Notes: generated by a model from the sequence alone, not told the origin. A DNA stretch of 64,000 nt from Chelonoidis abingdonii (GCF_003597395.2 NC_133782.1:8696372-8760371); one strand, 5' to 3'. Shown: positions 38,936 to 52,369, counted from the stretch's first letter. Program-made: numbers and translations.

Positions 38936-40472
38936 AAGACCAAGTTCAAGCATTTTGTCAATTATTGAAATAGTTTAAATTTTAAGGACATATTCTGCCC
39001 TTTTTTAGGGAAGAAATCCAGAAAGGTTAAGATTGAGTTGGGTAAGGTATTGTATTGTTCTGTCCTGAGAACTTTTTTTCTGTGGCATGAGTAGAATCAC
39101 AGAAAAGCAGTACATAACTGTATGCTTAAGGTTGCTTAAGATGGTGCCTGATGACATCTAGGAACCCACTTAAACCTTTTTATTTGGGTGCATCAAAGTT
39201 TGGATCTCTAATGATACCATCAACTTGCTATTGGTAAAGTTATCAGTTTTAGGTAGTAACTTTGTTTTTTCCAGAGTAACATATGTAGTATTTTATCCTG
39301 ACAACTCCCACATTTCTGTATTACACTTTATGGGAGGGGCAGGGCATAGGAGGGGGAAATTACTGAATTTCTGCACCAAACCACTTTGATCATTTTAATT
39401 GGTATGGCATCATGTAGGAAGTTCCAGTTTTTGTGAGGACTTGGAGGCACATTCTCTAATATACTGACACTGTTTAGCACAAAAGTAATAGGAGTGCAGC
39501 TATCCTAAGGTTTCATACTGGTGCTCATAACTGAGCTCCTTCCATGTAAAATCGACAGCAGTAGTGAAATCCTTAGTGCAATTCATGAAATTTCTAGCAG
39601 TCTTCCTTTTTGGTGTAAATACTCTGCTTGGGGGTGGGGTGGAGTGGGAGTGGGATTTCTGTTGTGGACTGACCACTTTGTAATAAAAAGTGACCACCTT
39701 CAATCTAGAGTTCACTTGTTTTGCTGGCAGTCACTTTCTTGACAGTCAGACTTCCAGCAAGGTAGCCATAATGATTAAATGTTGTTCTAACAGAAAATAG
39801 GGATCTCTTTTTGGCCTTTATAGTACAGAGTGCAAATTGGATGATACCCTCCAATAATAAAGTGAGACCCAGTTGTGTGGGTGAGTGAATTCACTTCTTG
39901 TAAGACGTTATCAGTCAAGACAACATGGTTAAAGGATCACGGTTTGGCAAGACTGATTACTTACAGTTACCAGAAATTATATGAATTAGCTCAGAGGCAA
40001 ATATTTTCAGTTTGTCTAATACTGTAAATTGTTATCCACCACAAATATCTGAAATTGTTGAAATCAGTGTTGGTGAGCTTGAGAACTATAAAATGTTGGC
40101 ATAATTACCTGGATAATAGTTTAATCACTTCCATGAAACATCCTGACGTCAGCAAGAATTTTTAGTTGTGGATAGAGGACTTTAAAGTACAAGATAAAAC
40201 TCAAATCTTTAATAGCACCACCTCCCTTCCATGGATAGAATGTAGGCTACTAGAAACGCACAATATTCCAGAATTGTTAAGGCTTCTGAAACAAACAAAA
40301 AATCCTAATGGCAATTTGAATGTGTAGTTGGAATCCTTGGAAGCTTCTCAGGCTGGCACTCTGTTTCTTTTATTAATATTCCCAGCTCTTCTCCTCCCGC
40401 CCACTGCAGATGGGTCCAGATCTTGATACTTCCTCCCTTGGCAAGCAATAAGAGAGCAGTGTGAGGAGTTAA
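38936..40472. other. Intergenic, nothing assigned
   Basis: No exon or transposon end was recognised. Confidence 0.45.
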
Positions 40473-40653
40473 ATTAAGAGCAGGGCTGCCCGGGGGCGGG
40501 GGGGCAAGTGGGGCAATTTCCCCTGGGCCCCACAGGGGCTCCCACGAGAATATAGTATTCTATAGTACTGCAACTTTTTTTTTTTATGGAAGGGGCCCCC
40601 AAAATTGCTTTGCCCCAGGCCCCCTCAATCCTCTGGGCAGCCCTGATTAAGAG
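40473..40653. mobile_element. hAT-type MITE with perfect 8-bp target duplication
   Basis: ATTAAGAG at 40473-40480 and 40646-40653 flanks a 165-bp element. Its termini CAGGGCTGCCCGGGGG and the inverse of CCTCTGGGCAGCCCTG are inverted repeats. The interior contains a T11 run. No coding content. Confidence 0.88.
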
Positions 40654-43600
40654 CTGTTAGAAAGAAGAAGACCCTTAGACATTTATGAGAACTATAAATC
40701 CCTGAAAGCATTTAGGAACAGGTTAAAGGACCGCTCTCTAAATGAATTGCCTTTGTTAGAGAATTTGAGTTTTCTGAGGAAAAAGGTTCTTCTCATACTT
40801 TCAAGAAAAATGATTAGGTTGTTTTGTTAAACCACATCCCATCTTATATCCCTGCAACTAAATAGCCTTAATGTATAAGGAGGATGGTTCTTTTAATGTC
40901 ATTGCTAGAGTTCCACTGAATCTTCTGTCACTTGTATGTATGCTCAACTGGCATGAATGAATGATTATAACGTACTTGCTACATCATGGCATTATGCTAT
41001 ATCTGTTGTACCTGATGCATTCAGTTGCAATCTAAGGTGTGGTTCTATAGCTAGTAAAGTAGGCAAGTGTCAAGATAAATGCTGTCTCTAAAGGGAAAAT
41101 TGGGATTGAGTGGGTGAGGTAAGAGTACAATAGAAAGGGATTGCACAGTTCACTTTCAGGAATCTTCTGTATGTTCATATGCTGTTTATTTCACAAATAA
41201 AAATTCAGCACCTCGATGGTTAGCAATTATTTGTCATATCCTAAAATATGGCAAGACTGGAAATCTGTCAGACCTAGGACAGTGCATAGAGAAGCATTCA
41301 CCAAACTTGCCTGGATCATATGTAGCTCTAACCATTGCTATTTATTAATCCATTATTGTTAAAGAGTGATAATTTATTTGAATTATTTTCAAAGGGGATA
41401 AAAAAAAGACTAGCCTAAAGACATTGTAAAACAAAAATTCCATACCCAGTTGAACCTACATAATAAGTTGATACAGAGAAACACATCTTTAATGGTGGTT
41501 GTTTCTTGATTTTGCTATCTAATCAAGTTCTGCTCCCCATGGTTGGAGGTCACCAGAGAGCCTCCAGAGCCATTATGTCTTTATAATTAAACAGTTGCTT
41601 GTTTGATCTTCATGGGCATATCTGCAGTGTGTGCATTTATTCCAAAATTGAAAGTAAAATACCTATCTTTTCCTGTAATTTTTCCTCCTGTGTAGCAGTA
41701 TAGGGTTGTATTTCTAATATATGTATAATAATAATCTTGGTGTTTCCATGGAACTGATCTACACGCACCATACACTTATTTGTACAGAGACTGTCACTTG
41801 ACTCATGCAGAAAAAATCAGCACATGGAACTTTCAGGTTGGCCAACATGTGGGCATATTGGTGTACAGCTGCATCATCTTCAATAGAAGCTATATTCTTT
41901 TTGTCCCTCTTGTTGGCACACCACACCTAAATTTGTCACTAGATCCTCTATCTACTTGAAGATGTGAACAAAGTGTTAAGAATAAAGGTGGGGAAAAAAG
42001 TAGATCTGCAAAAGTAGATCCCTAAATCTGTAACAGCTGAACAGCATAAAAAAACTGGGACACTGAAATCAATAGGACAGAATATTCTCATACAGTCATG
42101 GTCTGTTGTTAGGTAAAATATAGAGGCTTTTATAGCACAAACATGCTGCAGTAAAGCAAACCTTTATTTTGAAAACAGGAGACCTTAATTCTATGACAGT
42201 TTTTTAAATGACTAAAACCCATTTCTGTGCTGCCTGCAACTAGTGAGTTGTCTTTTGTACTTATTTGCTGTAAATTGTGAAATAGTTATACTAGCCCAGT
42301 TTAGGAGAATGTTGTTACCTGGACTGATGGGCTGAACTTCTTCACGCTAATACATAGCAGTAAATTCCAGCTAGGTTATCAGGAATCCTCTTAGTTGGCA
42401 CCCGTTCCATTTAGTGTAATACAGCTTCTAAAGAATTCCATAAACCAATACACAGATCTACAGAGATGCAACATGTCTCAATCAGTGAGAAGCTGTATAA
42501 TCTAATAGTCAAACTAGAGGACTGAGGCAGGAGACCCCCGCATTCTGTCTTCAGTTCTGTTGCTATCTCTGTGTGCAATTCTGGCCAAATCACTTGAGTG
42601 TGTTTTTATGGTACTCATTTATATAGAGCACTTTAAGATAATCAGATTGTAAGTGCAAAGTCTGATTGACTTCATGATGTCAATATTAGTATACAGAGCT
42701 CATAATTTTTAAATAGAATATCTTACTAGAATAATTACACGATATATAAAGTGCCTTGGAGTGGCTCAGATCCTTTCCGGTAGATGTCAGTTGGTATTAA
42801 TGAGTAACTAGTCATCAGAACCAACAAAGTTTTCCAAGTATTTGGCATATCACCCTTAGTGCTCAGTGTGTGTTTTGTAGCATGGTTTGAGTTGATAGAC
42901 TGATCCAGGTGGGTTACTATGATCTAATTAGGCTGAAATTCTGTCAGCTTCAACTGCATTTATCAACTGAATGGGTCAATGGTTAAAACCCAACTTGTAT
43001 CTGTTGGAAGCACCAATGGGTGGGTTGTGTGTGTAAAACAAACACAACCCATCAGTAGGAGGTTGGCTGTTCCGCAACTCACCCATTTATTGATGGGGAC
43101 TTTTGCTACAGCTATGATTGATCATGTGGATCATTTTTCACTAGGCATTAACAGATATTCAATATGTTTATGATCAGAAATTACTCCCTCTCCACTGAAA
43201 CACTTGAAAATTGCATCTTTTGCTCAGAGATGTTCTCTCTCCACTAATTGATCACTGTTATAAAATAGATTGTTGCTATGAGCTTTAGGCCCTGGTTAAG
43301 GATTCTTAAACAACTCCAAGACCTTCAGCCTCATATGGTAATACCTATGTGCTATGATCTTTGCAGACTGTCTGCTTTTAGTATTTAAAGCTTTAAATAA
43401 TATAGGATCAGTCACTCTATGCTATAACTGCAATTAAGAGGGAGAGTCCATTACAAAGGTACACTTTTGTGAGCACAAAGCAAGGCTTTCGGTCAAAGAT
43501 GCAGGACTGATATTCCACTCCTTCCCATCAACAATTTCCATGGTTCACCTGTACGACTGATCCTTGCAGACTGAGGTGAAGACCTTTCCTTTTTAATTGT

Positions 43601-44020
43601 GAGGTGTACTTCTTACTGTATGTAGAATTTTGGACTTTAGGTAGTGGCACCAAAAATGAGTAATGTATTACAAGGAAATTCCCACTGTGATACTGATTTT
43701 AAAGTCTGTTTATTGTTTTACAACATCCAAAAGAGCAGTAGGCACATCACAGAACATAGAGAAGGCATGGTTCCCTACACTGAAGGACATAATAAATGGC
43801 TTCCACTGAAAAACAAACCATGAGGGGAGAGTGAAAGGATAGGAGCTTGTAGGATTGCTTATAGCGTAATACACAAGTTAAATGGGTTTCTATCTAAATT
43901 TTGTATTGCTGTTACTTACCCAATAGGGTAGTTATTATCATATGATGGAAGCCTTGTCAAGTGTTTAAAACTAGGCTCTGAGAATGAAGACTTCTGGATT
44001 TTATTTCTAATTTACTACAG
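40654..44020. other. Intergenic, one MIR-type SINE, otherwise unassigned
   Basis: 42494-42660 has MIR-like order: AATCTAATAGTCAAACTAGAGGACTG, CAGGAGACCCCCGCATTCTG, TCTGTGTGCAATTCTGGCCAAATCACTT (in pieces). Nothing else was recognised. Confidence 0.5.
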
Positions 44021-44778
44021 GTGGGATCTACAAAGGGCTTTATGGGTTGCAGTACTGAGCATAATGGTGCCTGTTAGGCACTTAGAAAAATCACATGAAT
44101 ACTGCAATCCACAAAGTCTGAGTTTAGGTGCATAGGCACCTAGGAATGTGATCCACAAAAGCCATTCCACTTGGTGGAGAACTGCCTAAGCTAGCCAGCG
44201 GGAGATGCTGACCAGAGTGGCTATGTGCTAAGCCTGGCTCCTCTCTGAGATAGGCATCTAAGGCCTGGTCTACACTATGCTTTTAAATCGATTTTAGCAG
44301 CGTTAAATTGATTTAATGCTGTCGCCTTGTACCACCTGTCCACACCTACGATGGCCCTTTATATTGATATAAAGGATCTCTTTAAATGGTTTCTGTACTC
44401 CCTCCCAATGAGAGGAGTAGTGCTAAAATTGGTATTACCATATCGGATTAGGGTTAGTGTGGCCGCAAATCAACGGTATTGGCCTCCAGACGGTATCCAC
44501 AGTGGCACCACTGTGACCGCTCTGGAAGCAATCTGAACTTGGATTGTACTGGCTCAAGGTACATCAGGAAAAAGCCCCATGAACTTTTGAATTTTCATTT
44601 CCGTTTGGGCATGTAGTGTGAGCTCTGATCCAGCAGGTGACCAACACAGAGCTTCACAGCACAGTGTAACAATGCAGTCCCTGAGAATCGAAAAAGAGCG
44701 CCAGCTATGGACACACACGGGAGGTACTGGATCTGATCGCTATATGGGAGAGGATTCAGTGCTATCAGAATTGCGGTC

Positions 44779-45260
44779 AAAAGAGACGAAATGAAAAAAT
44801 ATTTGAAAAATTCCACGGCTTGATGGAAAAGGCCACATCAGGGCACGATGCAGTGCAGAGTGAAAGTAAGGAGCTCCAGAGACAGCCTACCAGAAAACCA
44901 AAGCAGCAGAACGGACAGGCCTGGGTCAGGGCCAAAACAGACTGCTTCTACCTACTGAGCTGCGTGCAATTTTAGGGGGCTGCACCACCACACTACTCCT
45001 CCACCCTGTCCGTGGATTCTGTAGGGTGGGGGCTGATAATCTCAACCATGGCTGAAGATTCTGCGGAGGGGAAGAGAAGGAGGAGGAGGACGACCTTGCA
45101 GCAAGTACACAGCACTCCATTAGCCCCCAACTCAGCCAGGAGGCTTTGGTTGTGACCCAGACGGAATACCCCTCCCAGCCTCCTGCAAGCACAAGCCCGA
45201 CCAGTGAAGCCATGGAGTGACGCCGATGGGTGAGTGTACCTTTGTAAATATAAAACATGG
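44779..45260 (+). pseudogene. Decayed MYB/SANT-like DNA-binding gene of the Harbinger element
   Basis: From 44779 one frame reads KRRNEKIFEKFHGLMEKATS, then HDAVQSESKELQRQPTRKPK and NGQAW, resembling the trihelix/MYB-like accessory protein of Harbinger elements (pattern RRNxKIFEKIS, QCRVKxKELRxAYQK). A stop interrupts at about 44972, and downstream pieces fall in other frames with an acidic/serine tail. Family members normally help the transposase reach the nucleus and bind element ends; this copy cannot be functional. Confidence 0.6.
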
Positions 45261-46949
45261 TTTAAAAGCAAGCGTTTTTTTAATGATTGATTTGCCACGA
45301 GGGCTTGGATGCCATCGCGGCCCAGTAAAGTTACTAGAAAAGTTAACATGTCTTGGGATGGAGCCGGAATCCTCAGGGACATCTCTTATAGAGCACTCTG
45401 GAGGTACTGCCAAAAGCCTTTGCGCACAAGGTTTGATGGGCAAGGCGCAGCCTTGTTCCATCCACCAATGGTAGGACACTTTACTTCTACATGCATGGCG
45501 TGATAATCAGGTATCATTGACATGAACGCATAGCTGCGTATGGTCCCGGTGGATCGCTGCATTCAAGAAACATCCTTCTTTATCTAGCTCTGTTACCTCC
45601 CAGCAGAGTGAATCGTTCATAGGTAACTCTAGTTGAAGATTCAGGAATTTATTAAGGGGACAAGAGATGGCCATTTTCCTACTGGGCTGTTGCTTAAAAG
45701 AATCCTTCCTTGCACATAGCCAAGCGAGGGGAGGGGAAGGATATTGTGCTGAGCTTTTTTGCGTTTGGCTAGCAGGAATCTTCCCAGCTACCAGCCACGC
45801 GGTGGGGGAGAAAAGGGGATGATTAGCAGTGATTTCCATGATACCAGCTATGCAGTGGGGGGAGGGGTAAAGCAAAATATCTAGAGAATTGGAAGGGGGG
45901 GGGGTTGGCTTCTGCATGCCTGTATGTTAACAGGAAAGAAGCATCAGAGGGCATTGTGTATATGAAGGCTGGAGAGGCCAAAAGACAATGGCTTACCATT
46001 GGCCGCATGCAAGCTGAATTCTGATGCCCGGACCTGCGTCTGTGAGATCTGTAACACCAGAGCCGCAGGACTCAATATTAAGATGCACAAATGCAACTTG
46101 AGTGAAATCACATGTGCTATGTAAGGTGAATAGTGTTGTTCACTGTGAAAGAGTGTAACCATTGTTTTGTAAATGTATCTTTTTAAATACTTCTCTCCCT
46201 TTTTTCCCTCCCTCATGCAGCTGCACATTTTTCAGTCTCCCTACTCCATCCGAAGGCTATCTCAGATAAGCAGAGGGAAAAAAGACGCGAGACGAATGTG
46301 TTGTGGAAATAACCCGCCAATGAAAGAGGTCCTTTGAAGAGTGGAGGGACATGTAGCAAAGTACAGGAAATGATGCAGTGAACGTGAGGACAGGAGGGCC
46401 AACGTGAGGATGGAGAGGACGCTTGCGAGATGAGCAGGTGGCGGCAGGAAGATAGAGTGTAGACAGGAAGATCAGCGTGCAGGATGCAACACTGGAGCTG
46501 CTGCGTGATCAAACTGATATCCTCTGACGTCTGGTGGGTCTTCAGGAAGAGAGGCAGCCGGTCAAAGAGTGCCGCTGCAGCCCTGTGTAACCACCCTCAC
46601 CATCTCACCATGTTCCATATCTTCCTCACCACAGCATGTACAGAATGCGTGGGGGAAGGCTTTGTGCACGCACCTGCTCCACCCCTGTGGGCAGTCCAAC
46701 CAAAAGGCTGTCATTACGTTGAAATGTGTTTAATGGCCTTTTCCCTTCCCTCCTATCCTCCTCCCAAACCACACCCGGATACCTTGTCAGTTCTCTGCCT
46801 CTTTATAATTACTTTTTACATAATGAATACATGATTTTTAAACGATAGTGACTTATTTTCTTAAGCAAGCTGTAATCGAAGGGGGAGGGTGGGATTGCTC
46901 ACACGGAAGGAGTCCAATAACGGGGGGGGTCGCTGAAGGGGGAACAAAC

Positions 46950-48215
46950 ACAGCAGTCACGCCGTACCCTGGCCCTTGATGAAACTCATTTTCGAAAGGC
47001 TTCTCTGATGACAGGCCGCTTCCTGGTGTGCTCTTCTAATCGTTTGTGTCTGGCTGCGCATAATAACGGCCAGGTTGATTGCCTTCAGCTTCCAAACCCG
47101 CCATAAAGGTCTACCCTCTTACTCTCACGAGATTGTTTTCTGGAGCACACAGCAAGCAGCAATAAACAAAGGGGAGATTGGTTTGGCTGAGGTCTGGAGC
47201 GATGTCAGTTACTGTGCGCCGCGGGTCTTCTAAACAGCCAAAATAGCACATTCTACACCATTCTCTTGCACTTCGCTCAGGGCTGTAGTTGAACAGCTCC
47301 TTGGGACCACTGTCCAGGCCTGCCTGTGGTATGGCTTCATGAGCCCATGGATCAGGGCTAGCGGCTGTGGGATCTCCAGGATCACTATAGGCATTTCAAT
47401 TCATCCCCAACTGTTATATTTTCTGGTCTGGGAGATGTATTCCTTTGCTGTAGAGTTTAAACGAGCACTCTTCTGCAACGACGCGGCATCAATAAGACAC
47501 CATAATACATAACAACATCCCACCGTGGAATGTGTTTGGTGTGAAAACGGCCCTTGTGATCCACGTGCTTGCAGGCACATTGAAAGTACCGCCTGCGGTT
47601 TAGGATGTACTGGGTGGCCCCTGGTGCCAATGATAGGGATATGCGCCCGTTCATCTATCTGGCCCCACCACAGTTAGGGATCCCACTGCGCAACAGCCAT
47701 TCCACTTATGACCTGTCACAGATTTCCAGGAGTTCACACCCTTTCGTAGCGCTAGCAGCTTATGATTGCTTTGCTACTGCATCACAGAGGCAAAGCCCCA
47801 CAATAGATTTTCCCACTACCAAATTGATTCCTGAACACTGACCAGGTAGACTGTCTGAGTGTTGCAAAGTTTTCCAGTAATGGCTGCCACTCGCTTCTCC
47901 ACTGTGGGCTGCTCTCATCTTGGTATATGGCATTTCAGTGGCAGGTAACGCAGTCAAGAGTCCATGGAAGTGCTCCTTTATGGCATGCGAATGTTGAGCC
48001 ACTTCGCGGAATGTGTCCCACCACGTCTGTTGCTTGTTTCCCGGGCCCAAAATCGGCTTCAATGGATAGAACCTGCCCATTACCAGCAGGATCGCAAAGC
48101 GCGGGCCCGCGGTTTGAGATGGAATTCTGTGCCGTGTCCTCATCACTCTTCGTCCGTCGCACTGCCGTAGCGGCTGCCTCTCCGTGTGGTTGCCAGGTCC
48201 CTTGGTTCAGCATCG
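46950..48215 (-). pseudogene. Decayed Harbinger (HARBI1-like) transposase
   Basis: On the minus strand, 48146-47760 contains QQTWWDTFREVAQHS and INLVVGKSIVGLCLCDAVA, resembling the N-terminal helical region with its 'FGVGKSTV' motif. 47654-47457 contains NRRRYFQCACKHVDHKGRF, resembling the 'NRKGYFSxxVQxVCDHxGRF' strand of the DDE domain. The order is right for a minus-strand gene. The catalytic acids cannot be placed with confidence, and stops and frameshifts are frequent. Confidence 0.55.
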
Positions 48216-49749
48216 AACTTACAGGGCAGCGTGAGGGGTTGTTCTACACTAGTCACGACTGCGGTTATTGATCTGAGCAGGGTACTGCGTGTGCCGTGTG
48301 CGTATGGCGTTTGCACAGTTCACCCAGGAAAAAGGCAAGCGAAATGGTGCTCTTTCACGAACGGGAGAGGGTAAGGCTGTACCAGAACACCGCGACAATG
48401 ATTTTTGCCCCATCAGGCACTGGGCTCTCAACCCAGAATTCCAAGGGGCGGGGGAGACTGCTGGAACTATGGGATAGCTACCCACAGTGCAACGCTCCAG
48501 AAATCGACGCTAGCCTCGGACCATGGACGCACACCATGGAATTAATGTGCTTAGTGTGGCCGCATGCACTTGACTTCATACAATCTGTTTTACAAAACTA
48601 ATTTATGCGAAATCGGAATAGTCCCGTAGTGTAGACGTACCCTAAGTCTAGACTGCACGGGAGGCACCTGGCTCTGCCTAGCAATCCACAAATGGGAACC
48701 TGCTGGCTGGAATAAAGTGGCTTAGGTTCCTAAACTGTTTCTTGAGAGGAGTTAGGTGTCAGCCTTACTTTGCATAAAACAGCTGGTGTATGTGTCCCAC
48801 TTTAACTTTTAGTTAGAACACTTGCACAGTATGTTGGAGAACCAGGTTCAATTTCCCCCCTTTCTTCTAGGGGGTCCAATGCGCTCAATACTGACCTAAA
48901 GGTTAAGGTGAGTGGCACTACCTCCTCTAGTCAGATTCTGAATGGGATCCACTCTGGTAAGCAGTCTCTGAGCATGCTTACTGGATTGGGCCCTGCCTGC
49001 AATTTAGGCAGTCATGAATCTTCCTGGGGTTTAGAGAAGAGACAGGCAGCCAGATGCCTAGAGGAAGGTACTTGTGTGTATGTCCAGAGACAAACAGATG
49101 TCTAGGAAACTTTTACTTTGGAAATTTAAGTGCCAACATGTAGTTTTGTGGAGTCAAAACAGGAACTTAGGCACCTACGTACCTTTTGTGGATCTGGGCC
49201 CATGTGACCATAAGCTAGAGGATCTAACTGCCCTAAAAGCACTGGCAGTAGAAGAATGTAGAATCCTGCTAGCTTGCAGTGTCCTTAAATCAGATGATGT
49301 CTGCTCCTCCATATTGCTATTTTAATTCTGCCTCTACTTAAGCTCTTCCCTCTTACCCCAATTCTCCCCTCCATTTCTCACTTTCACCTTTTTCCATTAT
49401 GGCTACAAGCTGAGGCTCTACTCAGCCCAGGTAGGCAAAGGAGAAGAAAAGATGGCTTTTGGCTACCTTTGTCATCCTGATGTGATCAGGGCTGCTATAG
49501 TTTACATCTATCCTCTTACGTCCTTGGAGCCATTCTGGCAGCTGCTGTAAACTAATAATCACTATCCGATTTCTGGGTTGTACTTGGACCTCTACTCTAG
49601 ATTTCCCACCCCTTTTTGATTAACTGAATTGGAAAGCGTTTTAATGTGGGTAATGCCTAGATGGAGGTATACCTACCTAAGGCAGCAGCATGGGAAGGTA
49701 CCATTCGCTTGTAAAAGAGGCGTTTAAAAGGAGAGCAGCCCTGCCACTG

Positions 49750-50535
49750 CATTGCTGTTGATAAATGCAAAGTAATACATGCTGGAAAACAATCCCATCT
49801 ATACATATAAAATGATGGGGTCTAAATTAGCTATTACCACTCAAGAAAGATCTTGAAGTCACTGTGGATCGTTCTCTTGAAAACATCCACTCCATGTCCA
49901 GTGGCGGTCAAAACAGCAAACAGAATGTTGGGAATCATTAAGAAAGGGATAGATAAGACAGAAAATATCATATTGCCTCTATATAAATCCATGCTGTGTG
50001 CACATCTGGTTGCCCCATCTAAAAAAGGATATATTGGAATTGGAAAAGGTTCAGAAAAAGGCAACAGATATTATTAGGGTCTGGAACGGCTGCCATGTGA
50101 GAAGAGATGAATAAAACTGGGACTTCTCAGCTTGGAAAGGGTGAGGATCTGATAGAGGATTATGAAATCATGACTGGTGTGGAGAAAGTAAATAAGGAAG
50201 TGTTATTTACTCATAACACAAGAACTAGGTGTCACCAAATGAAATTAGGCAGTAGATTTAAAACGAGTTTTTTTCACATAATGCAGTGTCAACCTGTGGA
50301 ACTCCTTGCCAGAGGATGTTGTGAAGGCCAAGACGCTAATAGGGTTCAAAAAAACTAGATAAGTTCATGGATGACAGAGATCTGTTTGCTAGAAGCTGGT
50401 GATGGGGATGGATCACTCAATTACCTGTTCTGTTTATTTCCTCTAGGGCACCTAGCATGGGCCATTGCTGGAAGACAAGATACTGGGCTAGATGGACCTT
50501 TGGTCTGACCCAGTATGGCTATTATGTTTTATTGC
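49750..50535 (+). mobile_element. CR1 LINE 3' end, 5'-truncated
   Basis: It begins near GATAAATGCAAAGTAATACA (the end of the RT-associated region, DKCKVxH type) and continues with the CR1 3' segment: 'CATTAAGAAAGGGATAGATAA', 'GAGATGAATAAAACTGGGAC', 'CTTGGAAAGGGTGAGG', 'CTCCTTGCCAGAGGATGTTG'. The tail is 'GGGCTAGATGGACC' and 'GACCCAGTATGGCTATTATGTT'. Frames are broken. Separate from the copy at 387-1720 and more diverged. Confidence 0.85.
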
Positions 50536-52250
50536 TGGAATTGAGCAACAAGCCCTAAGATGACACTTACCTTTAGAATACTACAGCTGTTCTGTTCAAC
50601 CAATATCGATTAGAAATAAAGCTTGGAAGATGTATGAAGAAACAACAGGTCCTTTCTTTGCTCCTCCTTTCAGGCTGGTGTTGAAATGGTGGATGGCAAG
50701 TTTATATCAAATCATTGAAAATAAGGATAGAAAGATACATTATTCATTTTAAAGACTAGTTAACTGACTTGTTCGGCTAGGGCAATTTAGACACAGCTTA
50801 ATACATTCAAATGTCTGAAGGAGTGAGAAAATCACTTAATACTTTTTAAAATTCTCTGTGAAGAGATTAGAATTCTAAGGGCTGTTTGGGAGGGAAGAAT
50901 AAGAATGACAGCATAGAAACTTCTGCAATATGAATATCTCCAACTATTAACAGAGGAAAAACTGGTCAGTAATTTTGGAAGCAGAAGCAGCAAGACTTTA
51001 CAATCATAAGCTGTGTATTCCTAAGAGATCCAGTACCTCTTAAGGCAAATATTAGCTGCAAACATCCTTACTTGGGAGTAAGACAGTTAATTGTCTGTCT
51101 GTCTTCTCTTCACATGAATTTGGATAGCTGACTTTACCATTTTATAGACTGGCCAGCTGATTTTAGAGAGGGGCATTTGTGACTAAGATACACAGGGGTT
51201 TTCTGTTTTTTCCTTCTTGCCTCCTAACAGCTAAACATTGCTCAGGTGACTCAATTCATGCAACAGAAGTGCTGGCTACATGGATCACAGGAAATGTATA
51301 ATGCAGAAAGTAATGATATCCTAACATTGAGGAATTTATGTATTCAATACTGTCTCTATCCTATTTGAAGTAGAGAAGCCTTGGAGAAAATTTGAGTGTG
51401 ACTCTGACATGTCTCCATCTTTGCAGCCTATCTTGACTCATTAGGACATGAAGATCCATGCACTGTTAAACAATAATGAACTACACAGGATCTGAGTCCT
51501 ATCCTACTGCAACAAATTTCAACATTAAGATCTACCCACTCAAGTGAACAACAAAACAGAGGTAAGGCAAACATTGATCTGTAATATTTAAACAAGTTGT
51601 TACTACCTTAACTTGCCTACCATCTATCTTTTAATGAGCAGTAGCATAAAAGTGACTGGACGCTATAGCAGGAATCTTATCTTGCAATTAATATTTGTTA
51701 CTCTGGACAGTGAAGGTAGTGTTAACTAAATAACTTATCACAGTTAAAGGACAGGCTGCATTTTTACCTTAGCTGAGGTTCCTTGCTTATGATGATACAC
51801 AATGTTCAAATGCAACTTCTAGTATCTTTGTAAGATAAGGGATCACTAAGAAGCATAGCTACTACGATTCAGTATTGCTAAAGACTACCGTCCCCTCCAA
51901 CCACTTGTGGGAAGGGTTTATAAACTAAATGGGTACTATCCTCCGTAGTACTGTTCAAAATAGAACTTAAGTTCAATGCATTTCTCTGGCTGTAATTTGG
52001 AACAGCATTTACTGTTTGTCACAATGGTGCATTCTTTGTTAAACTGTAGCTGCTCTGGATTCAAAGCTTTAGTTTCCTCTGAAAGGCTGAAGTTGTGGAT
52101 AAGATGTTTAACAGTTGAGACGTTTGACTAAGCCCGCCCCCACTTTGCTGTTGAGCTTTCAGCACAGCCACTTCCCAGTTTCTTTTTCCAGGCTTTAAAT
52201 CCAAGTACCCCAATCCCTTCCCCCTTGTATACGCATTCGCAGCGCTCATT
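50536..52250. other. Intergenic upstream of the TAF4 CpG island
   Basis: No coding exon was recognised. On the minus strand a perfect donor CTAAAG|GTAAGT (exon end 50571), preceded by an acceptor-like run, could belong to a divergent noncoding transcript. The rest is unassigned. Confidence 0.4.
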
Positions 52251-52369
52251 TAGTCTAGCCTGTCTGGTTGAAGGGACTGCCCACCCCGAGGCCCCCAGTC
52301 TGCTGAGTCAGTTTCCTAAATTCACTTTCAGGGAAGCGCGACAGCACCTCGCCTTGCACATAGATTAGT

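Larger units (their letters stand above)
44259..48645. mobile_element. Near full-length PIF/Harbinger transposon, 4.38 kb (copy B)
   Basis: The element (44262-48642) has a perfect TAA duplication (44259-44261, 48643-48645). The inverted ends are GGCCTGGTCTACACTAT and the inverse of GTAGTGTAGACGTACCC. It has the size of an autonomous Harbinger and holds relics of both expected genes: a MYB/SANT-like gene near the left end (plus strand) and a DDE transposase on the minus strand in the right half. Both are broken by stops and frameshifts. It is inverted relative to copy A at 36.2-38.1 kb. Confidence 0.85.
44021..49200. mobile_element. Older DNA element interrupted by the Harbinger element
   Basis: The flanks of the 4.38-kb Harbinger copy appear to be two arms of one repeat. 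The left end GTGGGATCTACAAAGGG with GGTGCCTGTTAGGCACTTAG mirrors the right end CTTAGGCACCTACGTACC then TTTTGTGGATCTGGGCC. Arms are 44021-44261 and 48646-49200. I recognise the GATCCACAAAGG / TTAGGCACCTA pairing as a reptile DNA repeat, from memory. Superfamily unknown. Confidence 0.55.

Noticed and set aside
23640..52300. An additional protein-coding gene in the LSM14B-TAF4 spacer
   Set aside because: No frame longer than transposon or minisatellite artefacts has exon-like borders or a recognisable domain.
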